A stretch of DNA of 64,000 nt from contig NZ_CP102332.1 of the NCBI RefSeq assembly GCF_024600715.1, positions 3,286,001 through 3,350,000 of the forward strand, in the 5' to 3' direction. How positions within the stretch are numbered: position 1 is the stretch's first letter; each line of letters starts with the position of its first letter. Position numbers and translations under genes: made by a program. Origin of the DNA: Streptomyces changanensis (lineage in GTDB: Bacteria; Actinomycetota; Actinomycetes; Streptomycetales; Streptomycetaceae). Positions 31,948 to 40,337 of this stretch are shown one piece after another. Below the pieces are notes generated by a model, which was not told where the DNA came from, did no database searches, and saw nothing but the letters and a program-made list of their open reading frames with translations.

Positions 31948-32438
31948 CCGCGACGCCGCTCGAGGAGGAGCTGAGCCGGCTGGCCGGTTCGGTACCCGAC
32001 CCCGAGCTGCCCGTCCTCACCCTGGAGGACCTCGGCGTCCTCAAGGGCGTGCGGGTCGAAGGCCCGGGCCGCGTCACGGTCGAACTGACCCCCACCTACA
32101 CCGGATGCCCGGCGGTCGAGGCGATGGCCTCGGACATCGAGCGGATCCTCCACGACCACGGCGTGGCCGAGGTGTCCGTGGTCACGGTCCTCTCCCCCGC
32201 CTGGTCCACCGACGACATCAGCGACGAAGGGCGGCGCAAGCTCGCCGAGTTCGGCATAGCCCCGCCCCGTCCTCAGCGGCAGCCGGACGGGCCGGTGTCC
32301 CTCACCCTCGCCATCCGCTGCCCGCACTGCGGCTCGACCGACACCGAGCTGCTCAGCAGGTTCTCCTCGACCGCGTGCAAGTCGCTGCGCCGCTGCGCCA
32401 CCTGCCGCGAACCCTTCGACCACTTCAAGGAGTTGTAG
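31944..32438 (+). CDS. paaD: PaaD, Fe-S maturation factor for the epoxidase
   Basis: A 164-aa protein with an N-terminal MIP18/DUF59 domain (VPDPELPVLTLEDLGVLKGV and TYTGCPAVEAMASDI, with the conserved Cys) and a C-terminal zinc-ribbon-like four-Cys part (CPHCGSTDTELLSRFSSTACKSLRRCATC). PaaD is needed for Fe-S cluster assembly of PaaE. The start is GTG 31944 in a 4-nt overlap with paaC; GTG 31941 is a nearby alternative. The stop abuts the paaE ATG. Confidence 0.93.
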   Translation: MTATPLEEELSRLAGSVPDPELPVLTLEDLGVLKGVRVEGPGRVTVELTPTYTGCPAVEAMASDIERILHDHGVAEVSVVTVLSPAWSTDDISDEGRRKLAEFGIAPPRPQRQPDGPVSLTLAIRCPHCGSTDTELLSRFSSTACKSLRRCATCREPFDHFKEL

Positions 32439-33497
32439 ATGTTCCATCCGCTCCGGGTGAGCGAGGTCGAGCGGCTCACGGACGACTCGGTGGCCGTCAC
32501 CCTCGCCGTCCCGCCGGAGTCGCGTGAGGCGTTCCGCCACACCCCCGGCCAGCACCTGACGATGCGCCGGTTCTCCGCCGACGGCCTGGAAGTCCGCCGT
32601 ACGTACTCGATCTGCTCACCGGCCGCACCCGCCGGTGAGGAACCGGTGCTGCGGGTGGGCATCCGGCTCGTCGAGGGCGGCGAGTTCTCCACCTACGCCC
32701 TCAAGGAACTCGCGGTGGGCCACACCGTGGAGGTCATGGAGCCGATGGGCCGGTTCGTCCTGGCGCCGCGGCCCGGGTACTTCGCGGCGATCGTCGGCGG
32801 CAGCGGCATCACCCCGGTGCTGTCCATCGCGGCGACCCTGCTGGCCCGGGAGCCCGGGGCCCGGTTCTGCCTGGTCCGGAGCGACCGCACGGCCGCCTCG
32901 ACGATGTTCCTGGACGAGGTCGCCGACCTGAAGGACCGCTACCCGGACCGCTTCCAGCTGGTGACGGTGCTGTCCCGGGAGGAGCAGCAGACGGGTCTGC
33001 CGTCGGGCCGGCTGGACGAGGAGCGACTGTCCGGGCTGCTGCCGGTGCTGCTCCCCGTGGAGGACGTGGACGGCTGGTACCTGTGCGGCCCGTTCGGGCT
33101 CGTCCAGGGCGCCGAGCGGGCCCTGCGCGGACTCGGCGTCCAGCGCGGCCGCGTCCACCAGGAGATCTTCCACGTGGACGACGGCTCCTCCACGGCGCGG
33201 CGCGCCCCGGGGGACGTGGCCGGTGCCAGGCTGACCGCGACCCTCGACGGCCGGTCCGGGACCTGGCCGGTCATGGAGGGCGAGACCCTCCTGGAGACGG
33301 TGCTGCGCAGCAGGTCGGACGCGCCCTACGCCTGCAAGGGCGGCGTGTGCGGCACCTGCCGGGCGTTCCTGGTCACGGGCGAGGTGCGGATGGACCGCAA
33401 CTACGCCCTGGAGTCCGAGGAGACGGACGCCGGATACGTCCTGGCCTGCCAGTCCCACCCGACGACACCGCGGGTCGAGCTGGACTTCGACCGCTGA
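32439..33497 (+). CDS. paaE: PaaE, NADPH reductase component of the epoxidase
   Basis: A 352-aa flavoprotein: FAD domain (VRRTYSICSP, RxYS motif), NAD(P) domain (VGGSGITPVLSIAATLLARE and WYLCGPFGLV), then a plant-type [2Fe-2S] ferredoxin domain with the ligands in CKGGVCGTCRAFLV and the fourth Cys in LACQSHP. It passes electrons from NADPH to the PaaA di-iron centre. It is the last gene of the operon; a perfect hairpin starts right after the stop codon. Confidence 0.95.
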   Translation: MFHPLRVSEVERLTDDSVAVTLAVPPESREAFRHTPGQHLTMRRFSADGLEVRRTYSICSPAAPAGEEPVLRVGIRLVEGGEFSTYALKELAVGHTVEVMEPMGRFVLAPRPGYFAAIVGGSGITPVLSIAATLLAREPGARFCLVRSDRTAASTMFLDEVADLKDRYPDRFQLVTVLSREEQQTGLPSGRLDEERLSGLLPVLLPVEDVDGWYLCGPFGLVQGAERALRGLGVQRGRVHQEIFHVDDGSSTARRAPGDVAGARLTATLDGRSGTWPVMEGETLLETVLRSRSDAPYACKGGVCGTCRAFLVTGEVRMDRNYALESEETDAGYVLACQSHPTTPRVELDFDR

Positions 33498-33528
33498 CGT
33501 CTCGCCGCCCGCTCCGGACGGCGAGACG
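33498..33528 (+). terminator. Terminator of the paaABCDE operon
   Basis: CGTCTCGCCG (33498-33507) pairs perfectly with CGGCGAGACG (33519-33528) across an 11-base loop. The stem starts at the base following the paaE stop codon. Confidence 0.75.
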
Positions 33529-33613
33529 GTCCCCGGCCGCCGGACGCCCCCGGCCGCCGGACGCCCCCGGCCGGGCGGCGCCCACCGGTGGGGACTCCAG
33601 CTCGGCTCCGGCT

Positions 33614-33958
33614 TCAGACGACGGTCGCCGGGCCGTCGTGGTCGGTCACCATCGGGCGGCCGGCGCCCTCCCAGGCCAGCATGCCGCCGTCGACGTTCAC
33701 CGCGTCGATGCCCTGCTGCACCAGGTACTGGGTCACCTGCGCGGACCTGCCGCCGACCCGGCACATCACGTAGGCGCGCCGCCCGTCGGCCACCGCCTCT
33801 GTCACCTCGCCGAAGCGGGCGACGAAGTCGCTCATCGGCACGTGCAGGGCGCCGTCGACGTGGCCGGCCGCCCACTCGTCGGCCTCCCGTACGTCGAGGA
33901 TCAGCGCGTCACCCGGTACGGACGCGACGTCCACGGTGGGCAGCGGTGCGAAGTTCAT
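33614..33958 (-). CDS. Single-domain rhodanese-like protein
   Basis: A 114-aa rhodanese domain: DALILDVREADEWAAGHVDGALHVPMSDF and the active-site loop YVMCRVGGRSAQVTQYL with a catalytic Cys. Such stand-alone domains transfer sulfane sulfur; the loop CRVGGRS is of the short type common in GlpE-like proteins. ATG 33958 has AAGGACG upstream and follows the J-domain gene by 16 bases, so they form one operon. The partner is unknown. Confidence 0.9.
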   Translation of the reverse strand: MNFAPLPTVDVASVPGDALILDVREADEWAAGHVDGALHVPMSDFVARFGEVTEAVADGRRAYVMCRVGGRSAQVTQYLVQQGIDAVNVDGGMLAWEGAGRPMVTDHDGPATVV

Positions 33959-33974
33959 CTGTGCGTCCTTCTAC

Positions 33975-34889
33975 TCAGGGCTGTTGCGGGGATCCGGTCA
34001 GGCCCGCGAGTTCCGCCTCGCGCTCGGAGACCTGGGCCAGCAGCTGTTCGGCGACCTCGTCGAGGAGCCGGTCCGGGTCGTCGGGGGCCATCCGCAGCAT
34101 GGCACCGATCGCGCTGTCCTCCAGCTCACGCGCGGCCGCCGCCAGCAGCTCCTTGCGGTGCGCCAGCCACTCCAGACGGGCGTACAGCTCCTCGCTCTCG
34201 CTCAGCAGCGGCACCGCGGGCGCCGGGCCCGCCGCCCACTCCTCGGCCAGCTCGCGCAGCAGCGCCTCGTCCCCGCGCGCGTACGCGGCGTTGACCCGGG
34301 TGATGAACTCGTCCCGCCGCTTGCGCTCCCCGTCCTCGGTGGCCAGGTCGGGGTGGGCCTTGCGGACCAGGTCGCGGTAGACCCGACGCACCTCGTCGCT
34401 GGGCCGGACCCGCCGGGGCGCCTGGACGGGCTGCTCGTTCAGCATGGCCGCGGCCTCCGGGGACAGGCCGTCGGAGTCGATCCAGCTGTGGAAGAGCTCG
34501 TCCACGCCCGGCATCGGCATGACCATGGCCCGCGCCTCCCGCGCCTTGCGCAGGTCGTCGGGGTCGCCGGTCCGCGCCGCCCGCGCCTCGGCGATCAGCG
34601 CGTCCAGCTCGTCGAGGCGCGCGTACGTCGGGCCGAGCTTCTGGTGGTGCAGGCGGGAGAAGTTCTCCACCTCGACGCGGAAGGTCTCCACCGCGATCTC
34701 GAACTCGATCAGCGCCTGCTCGGCCGCACGCACGGCCCGCGCCAGCCGCGCCTCAGGCGCCTCAGGCGCCTCAGCAGTCTCGGGCGCTTCAGGAGTCTCG
34801 GGCGTCTCGGGGCCTTCCGGGGTTCCGGCGGCCCGGTGGGCTTCCGCTGCCTCGGGGGCGCCGGTCACGTCGTCGCTCGGGGTCGTCAC
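33975..34889 (-). CDS. J-domain protein with coiled-coil region
   Basis: A 304-aa protein. After a Glu/Pro/Ala-rich disordered first 45 residues there is a long helical, probably coiled-coil part (RAAEQALIEFEIAVETFRVEVENF). A DnaJ-like module follows with YRDLVRKAHPDLATEDGERKRRDEFITRVNAAY near residues 165-200, with an intact HPD motif. A further helical tail ends at 304. A J-domain stimulates Hsp70 ATPase, so this may be a specialised DnaK co-chaperone; client unknown. GTG 34889 start. Followed after 16 bases by the rhodanese. Confidence 0.82.
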   Translation of the reverse strand: MTTPSDDVTGAPEAAEAHRAAGTPEGPETPETPEAPETAEAPEAPEARLARAVRAAEQALIEFEIAVETFRVEVENFSRLHHQKLGPTYARLDELDALIAEARAARTGDPDDLRKAREARAMVMPMPGVDELFHSWIDSDGLSPEAAAMLNEQPVQAPRRVRPSDEVRRVYRDLVRKAHPDLATEDGERKRRDEFITRVNAAYARGDEALLRELAEEWAAGPAPAVPLLSESEELYARLEWLAHRKELLAAAARELEDSAIGAMLRMAPDDPDRLLDEVAEQLLAQVSEREAELAGLTGSPQQP

Positions 34890-34922
34890 CCGACCAGACT
34901 ACGGGCGCACGGCACCCACCCG

Positions 34923-36473
34923 TCACACGCCCAGTTCGGCGGCGATCCGGCCGGCGCGTACGGCGGCGACCAGATCCGCGTGGTCGGCCTCGGTGCGGTC
35001 GGCGTACGCCACGGCGAAGCCGGCCACCGCCACGTCCAGCTCGTCGCTCTTGCCGCAGTACGCGGCCACGAGCCTCGGGTCGGCGCTGTGCGCGTGCGCC
35101 CGCGCCAGCAGCGCACCGGTCATCCGCCCGTAGTCGTCGATCTGGTCGGCGGAGAGCGCCGTCGGGTCCACGCTCCCCTTGCGGTTGCGGAACTGCCGCA
35201 CCTGGTACGGCCGCCCCTCCACGCTCGTCCACCCCAGCAGGCTGTCGCTGACCACCTGCATCCGCTTCTGCCCCAGCACGACCCGGCGCCCCTCGTGTCC
35301 GGGCTCCTCGACGTCGAAGCCGGCCTCCGGCAGGTACGGCAGGAGCGCCGACGGCCGGGCCTCCTTCACCTGGAGCACCAGCGGCTCGCCCCGGTGGTCC
35401 AACAGCAGCACCACGTACGACCGGGTGCCGACGCTGCCCGTGCCCACCACCCGGAAGGCCACGTCGTGGATGGCGTACCGGGCGAGCAGCGGCAGCCGGT
35501 CGGGCGGCAGCGTCTCCAGGTACGGTCCGAGGGCCGCCGCGACCGCCGCCGCCTCCTCGTCCGCCACGCGCCGCAGCACCGGCGGGGCGTCCACGAAGCG
35601 GCGGCCGCCGTCCTCGCAGGGTTCCGTGGACCGGGCGGCGAACCGGGCGCTCGTGTTCCGCCGGGCCTTCTCCGACACGCGCTCCAACGTGCCCAGCAGG
35701 TCACGCGCGTCCGTGTACGAGACGAGCTCCTCGTCGGCGATGGCGTTCCAGGCGTCCAGGACGGGCATTCGCGCCAACAGCCGCATGGTGCGGCGGTAGG
35801 CGCCCACCGTGTCGTACGCGGCGGCACGGCACACGTCCTCGTCGGCGCCCGCCTCCCGCCCCGCCAGCACCAGCGAGGTGGCGAGCCGCTTGACGTCCCA
35901 CTCCCAGGGGCCGACGACGGTCTCGTCGAAGTCGTTCAGGTCGATGACGAGCCGGCCGCTCGCGTCTCCGTAGAGGCCGAAGTTCGCGGCGTGCGCGTCC
36001 CCGCATATCTGGGCGCCGATCCCGGTGACCGGCGTCGCCGCCAGGTCGTGCGCCATGAGCCCCGCCGCCCCGCGCAGGAACGCGAACGGCGTCGACGCCA
36101 TGCGCCCCACCCGTATCGGTGTGAGCGCCGGCACTCGGCCCTGGCTCGACTCCTCGACGGCGAGCACGGCGTCGGGCCGCCCGCCCCTCAGCTCCAGTCC
36201 GTCGTGCGTCGACCGCGGCACCCGCCCGCGCAGGGCCTTGCCGCGCGCCTTGGGTCCCTCCGGCCCGCCCGACCCGTACGCGCCCGGCGCACGCCGCGCG
36301 AACCCCGGCACGACCGGAATCCGTCCCACCGCACCACCCGCGCCCGCCGCACCGGCACCGGTGCCGGCACCGGGCTTACCCGACCCGGCGCCGGCGGCAC
36401 CGCCGCTGCCCGTCCGCTGCGCGGGCACCGCAGCCCGGATCTCGTCCATGCGCCCCACTTTCCCCATGTCCAC
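34923..36473 (-). CDS. DUF2252-family protein
   Basis: A 516-aa protein of the DUF2252 family. It has the conserved core PFAFLRGAAGLMAHDLA, GAQICGDAHAANFGLYGDA, VIDLNDFDETVVGPWEWDVKRLATSL, VGTGSVGTRSYVVLL and VVLGQKRMQVVSD. The GDAHxxN and NDFDE motifs suggest a kinase-like (APH-type) fold, but no substrate is known to me. The first 60 residues are Ala/Gly-rich. Start choice is uncertain between GTG 36473, ATG 36467 (better GGTGAG site) and ATG 36449. It is upstream of the J-domain gene with a 33-bp gap. Confidence 0.85.
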   Translation of the reverse strand: MDMGKVGRMDEIRAAVPAQRTGSGGAAGAGSGKPGAGTGAGAAGAGGAVGRIPVVPGFARRAPGAYGSGGPEGPKARGKALRGRVPRSTHDGLELRGGRPDAVLAVEESSQGRVPALTPIRVGRMASTPFAFLRGAAGLMAHDLAATPVTGIGAQICGDAHAANFGLYGDASGRLVIDLNDFDETVVGPWEWDVKRLATSLVLAGREAGADEDVCRAAAYDTVGAYRRTMRLLARMPVLDAWNAIADEELVSYTDARDLLGTLERVSEKARRNTSARFAARSTEPCEDGGRRFVDAPPVLRRVADEEAAAVAAALGPYLETLPPDRLPLLARYAIHDVAFRVVGTGSVGTRSYVVLLLDHRGEPLVLQVKEARPSALLPYLPEAGFDVEEPGHEGRRVVLGQKRMQVVSDSLLGWTSVEGRPYQVRQFRNRKGSVDPTALSADQIDDYGRMTGALLARAHAHSADPRLVAAYCGKSDELDVAVAGFAVAYADRTEADHADLVAAVRAGRIAAELGV

Positions 36474-36524
36474 TCACCGGCAGTGCCGACGACCGTACTC
36501 CTCCGCCCACTGCCCGTCTCCCCC

Positions 36525-36533
36525 TGTGGACAA
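36525..36533 (-). other. DnaA box
   Basis: TGTGGACAA (complement of TTGTCCACA) lies 52 bases before the DUF2252 start, in the gap between that gene and tRNA-Leu. Confidence 0.45.
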
Positions 36534-36608
36534 CCGGCGGACAAACCCGCGACCACCGCCGGGGAAGCACCCGGACTCTCCGGCGCGAGGCGACCACCGC
36601 ACAACGAA

Positions 36609-36650
36609 ACAGGGCCCCCACTCGGACTTTCGTCCGGGTGGAGACCCTGT
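36609..36650 (-). terminator. Terminator after tRNA-Leu
   Basis: Outer stem ACAGGG/CCCTGT (36609-36614 with 36645-36650) and inner stem CGGAC/GTCCG (36623-36627 with 36632-36636) closed by a short loop. It is 6 bases beyond the tRNA 3' end on the minus strand. Confidence 0.6.
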
Positions 36651-36656
36651 CTCCTG

Positions 36657-36743
36657 TGGTGCGCGAGGGGGGAGTTGAACCCCCACGCCCTTTCGGGCAC
36701 TGGAACCTGAATCCAGCGCGTCTGCCTATTCCGCCACCCGCGC
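36657..36743 (-). tRNA. tRNA-Leu (anticodon CAG)
   Basis: An 87-base class II tRNA with encoded ACCA 3' end. The acceptor GCGCGGG pairs with CTCGCGC (one G-U). The anticodon stem CTGGA/TCCAG encloses TTCAGGT, giving anticodon CAG, which reads CUG. A long variable arm with the hairpin GTGCCCGAAAGGGCG and a GGTTCAACT T-loop are present, as expected for leucine. Confidence 0.93.
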
Positions 36744-36798
36744 ATTGGGTGTTGTCGTTCGGGGCCCCACCTCGTTCGGTGCGACCGCCTGGCGACAT

Positions 36799-36832
36799 CT
36801 GAAGATTAGCACGTCGGACGGGGTGGATTCAC
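36799..36832 (-). promoter_or_regulatory. Candidate tRNA-Leu promoter
   Basis: On the minus strand GTGAAT is followed after 18 bases by TAATCT (36808-36803). The 12-base block CTGAAGATTAGC (36799-36810, plus-strand reading) is identical to that in front of tRNA-Ile at 57977-57988. Confidence 0.45.
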
Positions 36833-36895
36833 ATCCGTTGTTTCGGGGGCCCGGAGGACGAACAAGGAGGAGGGAGACGGTCACGCGCGGCCGGC

Positions 36896-37052
36896 CCGAC
36901 ACCCCCGCTGACACGACCGACCCGGCCACGCCGACACCGACCACCCCGCCGACCACCCGACCACGCCGACCCCGACCCCGACCCCGCCAACGCCAACCAG
37001 CCCACGCCAACCACACCCACCACACCCACCACACCCCCCACGGGACGCACGG
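36896..37052. repeat. Low-complexity ACCCC/CCAAC-rich stretch in the fhaA upstream gap
   Basis: The 556-bp gap 36744-37299 has no convincing gene. Its middle is a strand-biased purine-poor tract of irregular CCGACC, CCGACCCCGACC and ACACCCACC repeats (four ACACCCACC-type units around 37010-37040). Two DnaA-like boxes and the fhaA ribosome site complete the gap. Confidence 0.6.
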
Positions 37053-37151
37053 AGAGCTCACATGGAGAAACGCGCCGCCGGCCGATCGGTACGGGTGGGA
37101 ACGGAACGGCTCGCCCCCCACTCATCCCGGGTGTGCCCCGGGTGCGGGACA

Positions 37152-37211
37152 CTGTCCACAGGCCGCCTCTACGATCCGTGTGGGAGATGTGAGAGGTGAC
37201 ACTCGTCCACA
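37152..37211 (+). other. Two variant DnaA boxes upstream of fhaA
   Basis: CTGTCCACA (37152-37160) and TCGTCCACA (37203-37211) both fit the relaxed Streptomyces DnaA box consensus and share orientation. They lie 140 and 89 bases before the fhaA start. Confidence 0.35.
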
Positions 37212-37299
37212 GGGCAGAGAAGGGGAACCAGCCGATTTCCCGACGCGTGGATACGATCAGTGAGCAGTACCAGGACGGCAACGACGGAGGAGGTGCCCC

Positions 37300-38172
37300 A
37301 TGGGAGTCCTGAAGCGGTTCGAGCAGCGTCTCGAAGGCCTGGTCAACGGCACCTTCGCCAAGGTCTTCAAGTCCGAGGTCCAGCCTGTCGAGATCGCCGG
37401 GGCCCTCCAGCGCGAGTGCGACAACAACGCCACGATCTGGAACCGCGAGCGGACGGTCGTCCCGAACGACTTCATCGTCGAGCTGAGCACGCCGGACTTC
37501 GAGCGGCTGAGCCCGTACTCGGGCCAGCTCGGTGACGAGCTCGCCGGCTTGGTCCGGGACTACGCCAAGCAGCAGCGGTACACGTTCATGGGCCCCGTCA
37601 AGGTCCACCTGGAGAAGGCCGACGACCTCGACACCGGCCTGTACCGGGTCCGCAGCCGCACGCTCGCGTCCAGCTCGTCGCAGTCGGCGCAGCCGGTCGA
37701 CGGCGGGCACCCGGGCCCGGCGGGCCCGCCGCAGGGCCAGGCCGGCCGTCCCGGCGGCTACGGCTACCCGCCCGCGGGCGCCCCGCCGATGCCGGCGGCT
37801 CCGCCGCCCGGCGGCGCGGGGGCGGCGCCCCGTCCCGGCCCCGCGGCGCACCGCCCGCCGGGCGCCTCGGGGCACGCCCCGGGCGCCGGCCAGGCGCGCC
37901 GCTGGATCGAGATCAACGGCACGCGCCACCAGATCTCCCGCCCCACCCTGGTGCTGGGCCGCAGCACCGACGCCGACGTGCGGATCGACGACCCCGGCGT
38001 ATCCCGCCGTCACTGCGAGATCCGGACCGGAACGCCCTCGACGATCCAGGATCTGGGGTCCACCAACGGCATCGTGGTGGACGGGCAGCACACCACCCGC
38101 GCTACGCTCCGCGACGGCTCGCGGATCGTCGTGGGCAGCACCACCATCGTTTACCGGCAAGCCGAAGGGTGA
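37300..38172 (+). CDS. fhaA: FhaA, DUF3662 and FHA-domain signalling protein
   Basis: A 290-aa protein. The N-terminal DUF3662 domain (residues 1-125) begins MGVLKRFEQRLEGLVNGTFAKVFKSEVQPVEIAGALQREC, followed by a Gly/Pro-rich linker of about 80 residues. The C-terminal FHA domain (about 205-290) has the phosphothreonine-binding residues in LGRSTDADVRIDDPGVSRRHCEI and DLGSTNGI. FhaA recognises Thr-phosphorylated partners of the PknB pathway and influences peptidoglycan synthesis in actinobacteria. ATG 37300 has GGAGGAGG. It starts the operon fhaA-fhaB-pstP-ftsW/rodA-pbpA-pknB. Confidence 0.93.
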   Translation: MGVLKRFEQRLEGLVNGTFAKVFKSEVQPVEIAGALQRECDNNATIWNRERTVVPNDFIVELSTPDFERLSPYSGQLGDELAGLVRDYAKQQRYTFMGPVKVHLEKADDLDTGLYRVRSRTLASSSSQSAQPVDGGHPGPAGPPQGQAGRPGGYGYPPAGAPPMPAAPPPGGAGAAPRPGPAAHRPPGASGHAPGAGQARRWIEINGTRHQISRPTLVLGRSTDADVRIDDPGVSRRHCEIRTGTPSTIQDLGSTNGIVVDGQHTTRATLRDGSRIVVGSTTIVYRQAEG

Positions 38173-38182
38173 AGCGGGGGCA

Positions 38183-38680
38183 ATGTCAGAGCTGACCCTC
38201 ACGGTCATGCGGTTGGGTTTCCTCGCCGTACTGTGGCTGTTCGTCATCGTGGCCGTCCAGGTCATCCGCAGCGACCTGTTCGGTACGCGGGTCACGCAGC
38301 GCGGTTCGCGCCGCGAGGCCGCGCGCCCGCAGCAGGGCGGCCGCCAGGGGGCGGCGGCACCGCCGCAGCAGCGGCAGCGCCGCGGCGCCCCCACCAAGCT
38401 CGTCGTGTCCGAGGGCACGCTCACCGGCACGACGGTCGCCCTCCAGGGCCAGACCATCACGCTGGGCCGCGCCCACGACTCCACGATCGTGCTGGACGAC
38501 GACTACGCCTCCAGTCGGCATGCCAGGATCTACCCGGACCGTGACGGCCAGTGGATCGTCGAGGATCTCGGGTCCACGAACGGCACCTATCTCGACCGGA
38601 CCCGACTCACCACGCCGACCCCGATTCCGCTGGGCGCGCCGATCCGCATCGGCAAGACCGTCATCGAGCTGCGGAAGTAG
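38183..38680 (+). CDS. fhaB: FhaB, membrane-tethered FHA-domain protein
   Basis: A 165-aa protein. One N-terminal membrane helix (MRLGFLAVLWLFVIVAVQVI, residues 9-28), a short basic Gln/Arg linker, and a FHA domain (about 75-165) with LGRAHDSTIVLDDDYASSRHARI and DLGSTNGTYLDR. It presents the FHA domain at the membrane near FtsW/RodA and the PBP (its mycobacterial counterpart FipA interacts with FtsZ and FtsQ; family knowledge). ATG 38183 starts 10 bases after fhaA. Confidence 0.93.
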   Translation: MSELTLTVMRLGFLAVLWLFVIVAVQVIRSDLFGTRVTQRGSRREAARPQQGGRQGAAAPPQQRQRRGAPTKLVVSEGTLTGTTVALQGQTITLGRAHDSTIVLDDDYASSRHARIYPDRDGQWIVEDLGSTNGTYLDRTRLTTPTPIPLGAPIRIGKTVIELRK

Positions 38681-38812
38681 TACGACAATGAGCGAGCGGA
38701 GCGAGCGAGCCGCAGCGGTCCGGGAGGACCGGAGGGGGCTCCCGACCGGAGGGTGGGCAGTGTGGCTCGAGACCGGCTGTACCCCGAGGCAGAGTCGACA
38801 GGGCAGGTGCGC

Positions 38813-40309
38813 ATGAGTCTGTCACTGCGCTTCGCCGCCGGGTCGCACAAGGGCATGATCCGCGAGGGCAACGAGGACTCCGGTTACGCCGGCCCGCGCC
38901 TGCTCGCCATCGCCGACGGCATGGGCGGCCAGGCGGCGGGCGAGGTGGCGTCCTCCGAGGTGATCTCCACGCTCGTCACGCTCGACGACGACGTCCCGGG
39001 CTCCGACATCCTCACCTCGCTCGGCACGGCGGTGCAGCGCGCCAACGACCAGCTGCGCATGATGGTCGAGGAGGACCCCCAGCTCGAAGGCATGGGGACC
39101 ACCCTCACCGCCCTGCTGTGGACCGGCCGGCGACTCGGCCTGGTCCACGTGGGCGACTCCCGCGCGTACCTCCTGCGCGACGGCGCCCTGACGCAGATCA
39201 CGCAGGACCACACCTGGGTGCAGCGCCTCGTCGACGAGGGCCGGATCACCGAGGAGGAGGCCACCACCCACCCGCAGCGCTCCCTGCTGATGCGCGCCCT
39301 GGGCAGTGGCGACCACGTCGAACCCGACCTGTCGATCCGCGAGGTCCGCGCCGGCGACCGGTACCTCATCTGCTCCGACGGCCTCTCGGGCGTCGTCTCC
39401 CACCAGACGATGGAGGAGACGCTCGCCAGCTACCAGGGCCCGCAGGAGACCGTGCAGGAGCTCATCCAGCTCGCGCTGCGCGGCGGCGGCCCGGACAACA
39501 TCACGGTGATCGTCGCGGACGTCCTGGACGTCGACGGCGGCGACACCCTCGCCGGCCGGCTGAGCGACACGCCCGTGGTCGTCGGCGCGGTCGCCGAGAA
39601 CCAGCAGCAGCTCAACGACGGCGGCGCCATGCAGACCCCGGCGGGCCGCGCGTCCGGTCTGGGGCGCGGGAGCCGGCAGCCGCCGGCCGGCGGCTTCGGC
39701 CCGCCCGGCAGCGGCGAGGACATCGGCTACGACGGCATGCCCCCGGAGGGCGGCGGTTACGGCGCGTACGGCGACGCGGAGCTGAGCAAGCCGCGCACCG
39801 GCCGCAGATGGTTCAAGCGGATCTTCTTCGCCCTGCTGGTGCTGGCGCTGATCGGCGGTGGCGCCTACGGCGGCTACCGCTGGACGCAGACCCAGTACTA
39901 CGTCGGCGCCAACGACGGCCACGTCGCGCTCTTCCGCGGCATCAGCCAGGACCTGGCGTGGGTCTCGCTGTCGGAGGTCGAGAAGGACCGCCCCGACATC
40001 GAACTCAAGTACCTCCCCGCCTACCAGCAGAAGCAGGTCGAGGAGACGATCGCCGGCGGCAGCCGGGCGAAGGCCGAGGCCAAGATCAAGGAGCTGGGCA
40101 CCCAGGCGAGTGCCTGCCGCAAGCAGGAGCAGGCCCGCAAGGCCGCCGCGGCGACCCCCGCCACGCCGCCCAGCGAGGAGCAGGCCGGTGGCACCACGGG
40201 TGCCGCAGGCTCCACCAAGCCCAAGCCGTCCACCGCAGCCGTCCCCTCCCCGGGCCCCACCCTCACCGAGGACGAGAAGAGGCTGGCCTCGAACTGCGGC
40301 AAGCAGTAA
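38813..40309 (+). CDS. pstP: PstP, membrane PP2C Ser/Thr phosphatase
   Basis: A 498-aa protein. The PP2C domain (residues 1-235) has the metal-binding motifs REGNEDSGY, IADGMGGQAAG, VGDSRAYLL, SDGLSGVV and GGPDNITVIVADV. A Gly/Pro-rich linker, one membrane helix (RIFFALLVLALIGGGAYGGY, about 345-365) and an external domain of about 130 residues follow. It dephosphorylates PknB-type kinases and their substrates. I chose ATG 38813 by similarity to the usual N-terminus MSLSLRFAAGSHKG; the 132-bp gap before it includes GAGCGAGC direct repeats. Confidence 0.92.
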   Translation: MSLSLRFAAGSHKGMIREGNEDSGYAGPRLLAIADGMGGQAAGEVASSEVISTLVTLDDDVPGSDILTSLGTAVQRANDQLRMMVEEDPQLEGMGTTLTALLWTGRRLGLVHVGDSRAYLLRDGALTQITQDHTWVQRLVDEGRITEEEATTHPQRSLLMRALGSGDHVEPDLSIREVRAGDRYLICSDGLSGVVSHQTMEETLASYQGPQETVQELIQLALRGGGPDNITVIVADVLDVDGGDTLAGRLSDTPVVVGAVAENQQQLNDGGAMQTPAGRASGLGRGSRQPPAGGFGPPGSGEDIGYDGMPPEGGGYGAYGDAELSKPRTGRRWFKRIFFALLVLALIGGGAYGGYRWTQTQYYVGANDGHVALFRGISQDLAWVSLSEVEKDRPDIELKYLPAYQQKQVEETIAGGSRAKAEAKIKELGTQASACRKQEQARKAAAATPATPPSEEQAGGTTGAAGSTKPKPSTAAVPSPGPTLTEDEKRLASNCGKQ

Positions 40310-40337
40310 GCACCCGTAGGGGGGCCTTTTCACCACC

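Noticed and set aside
33165..33182. CCACGTGG near 33170 as a parS site
   Set aside because: Only the central palindrome matches; the flanking GTTT/AAAC arms are missing.
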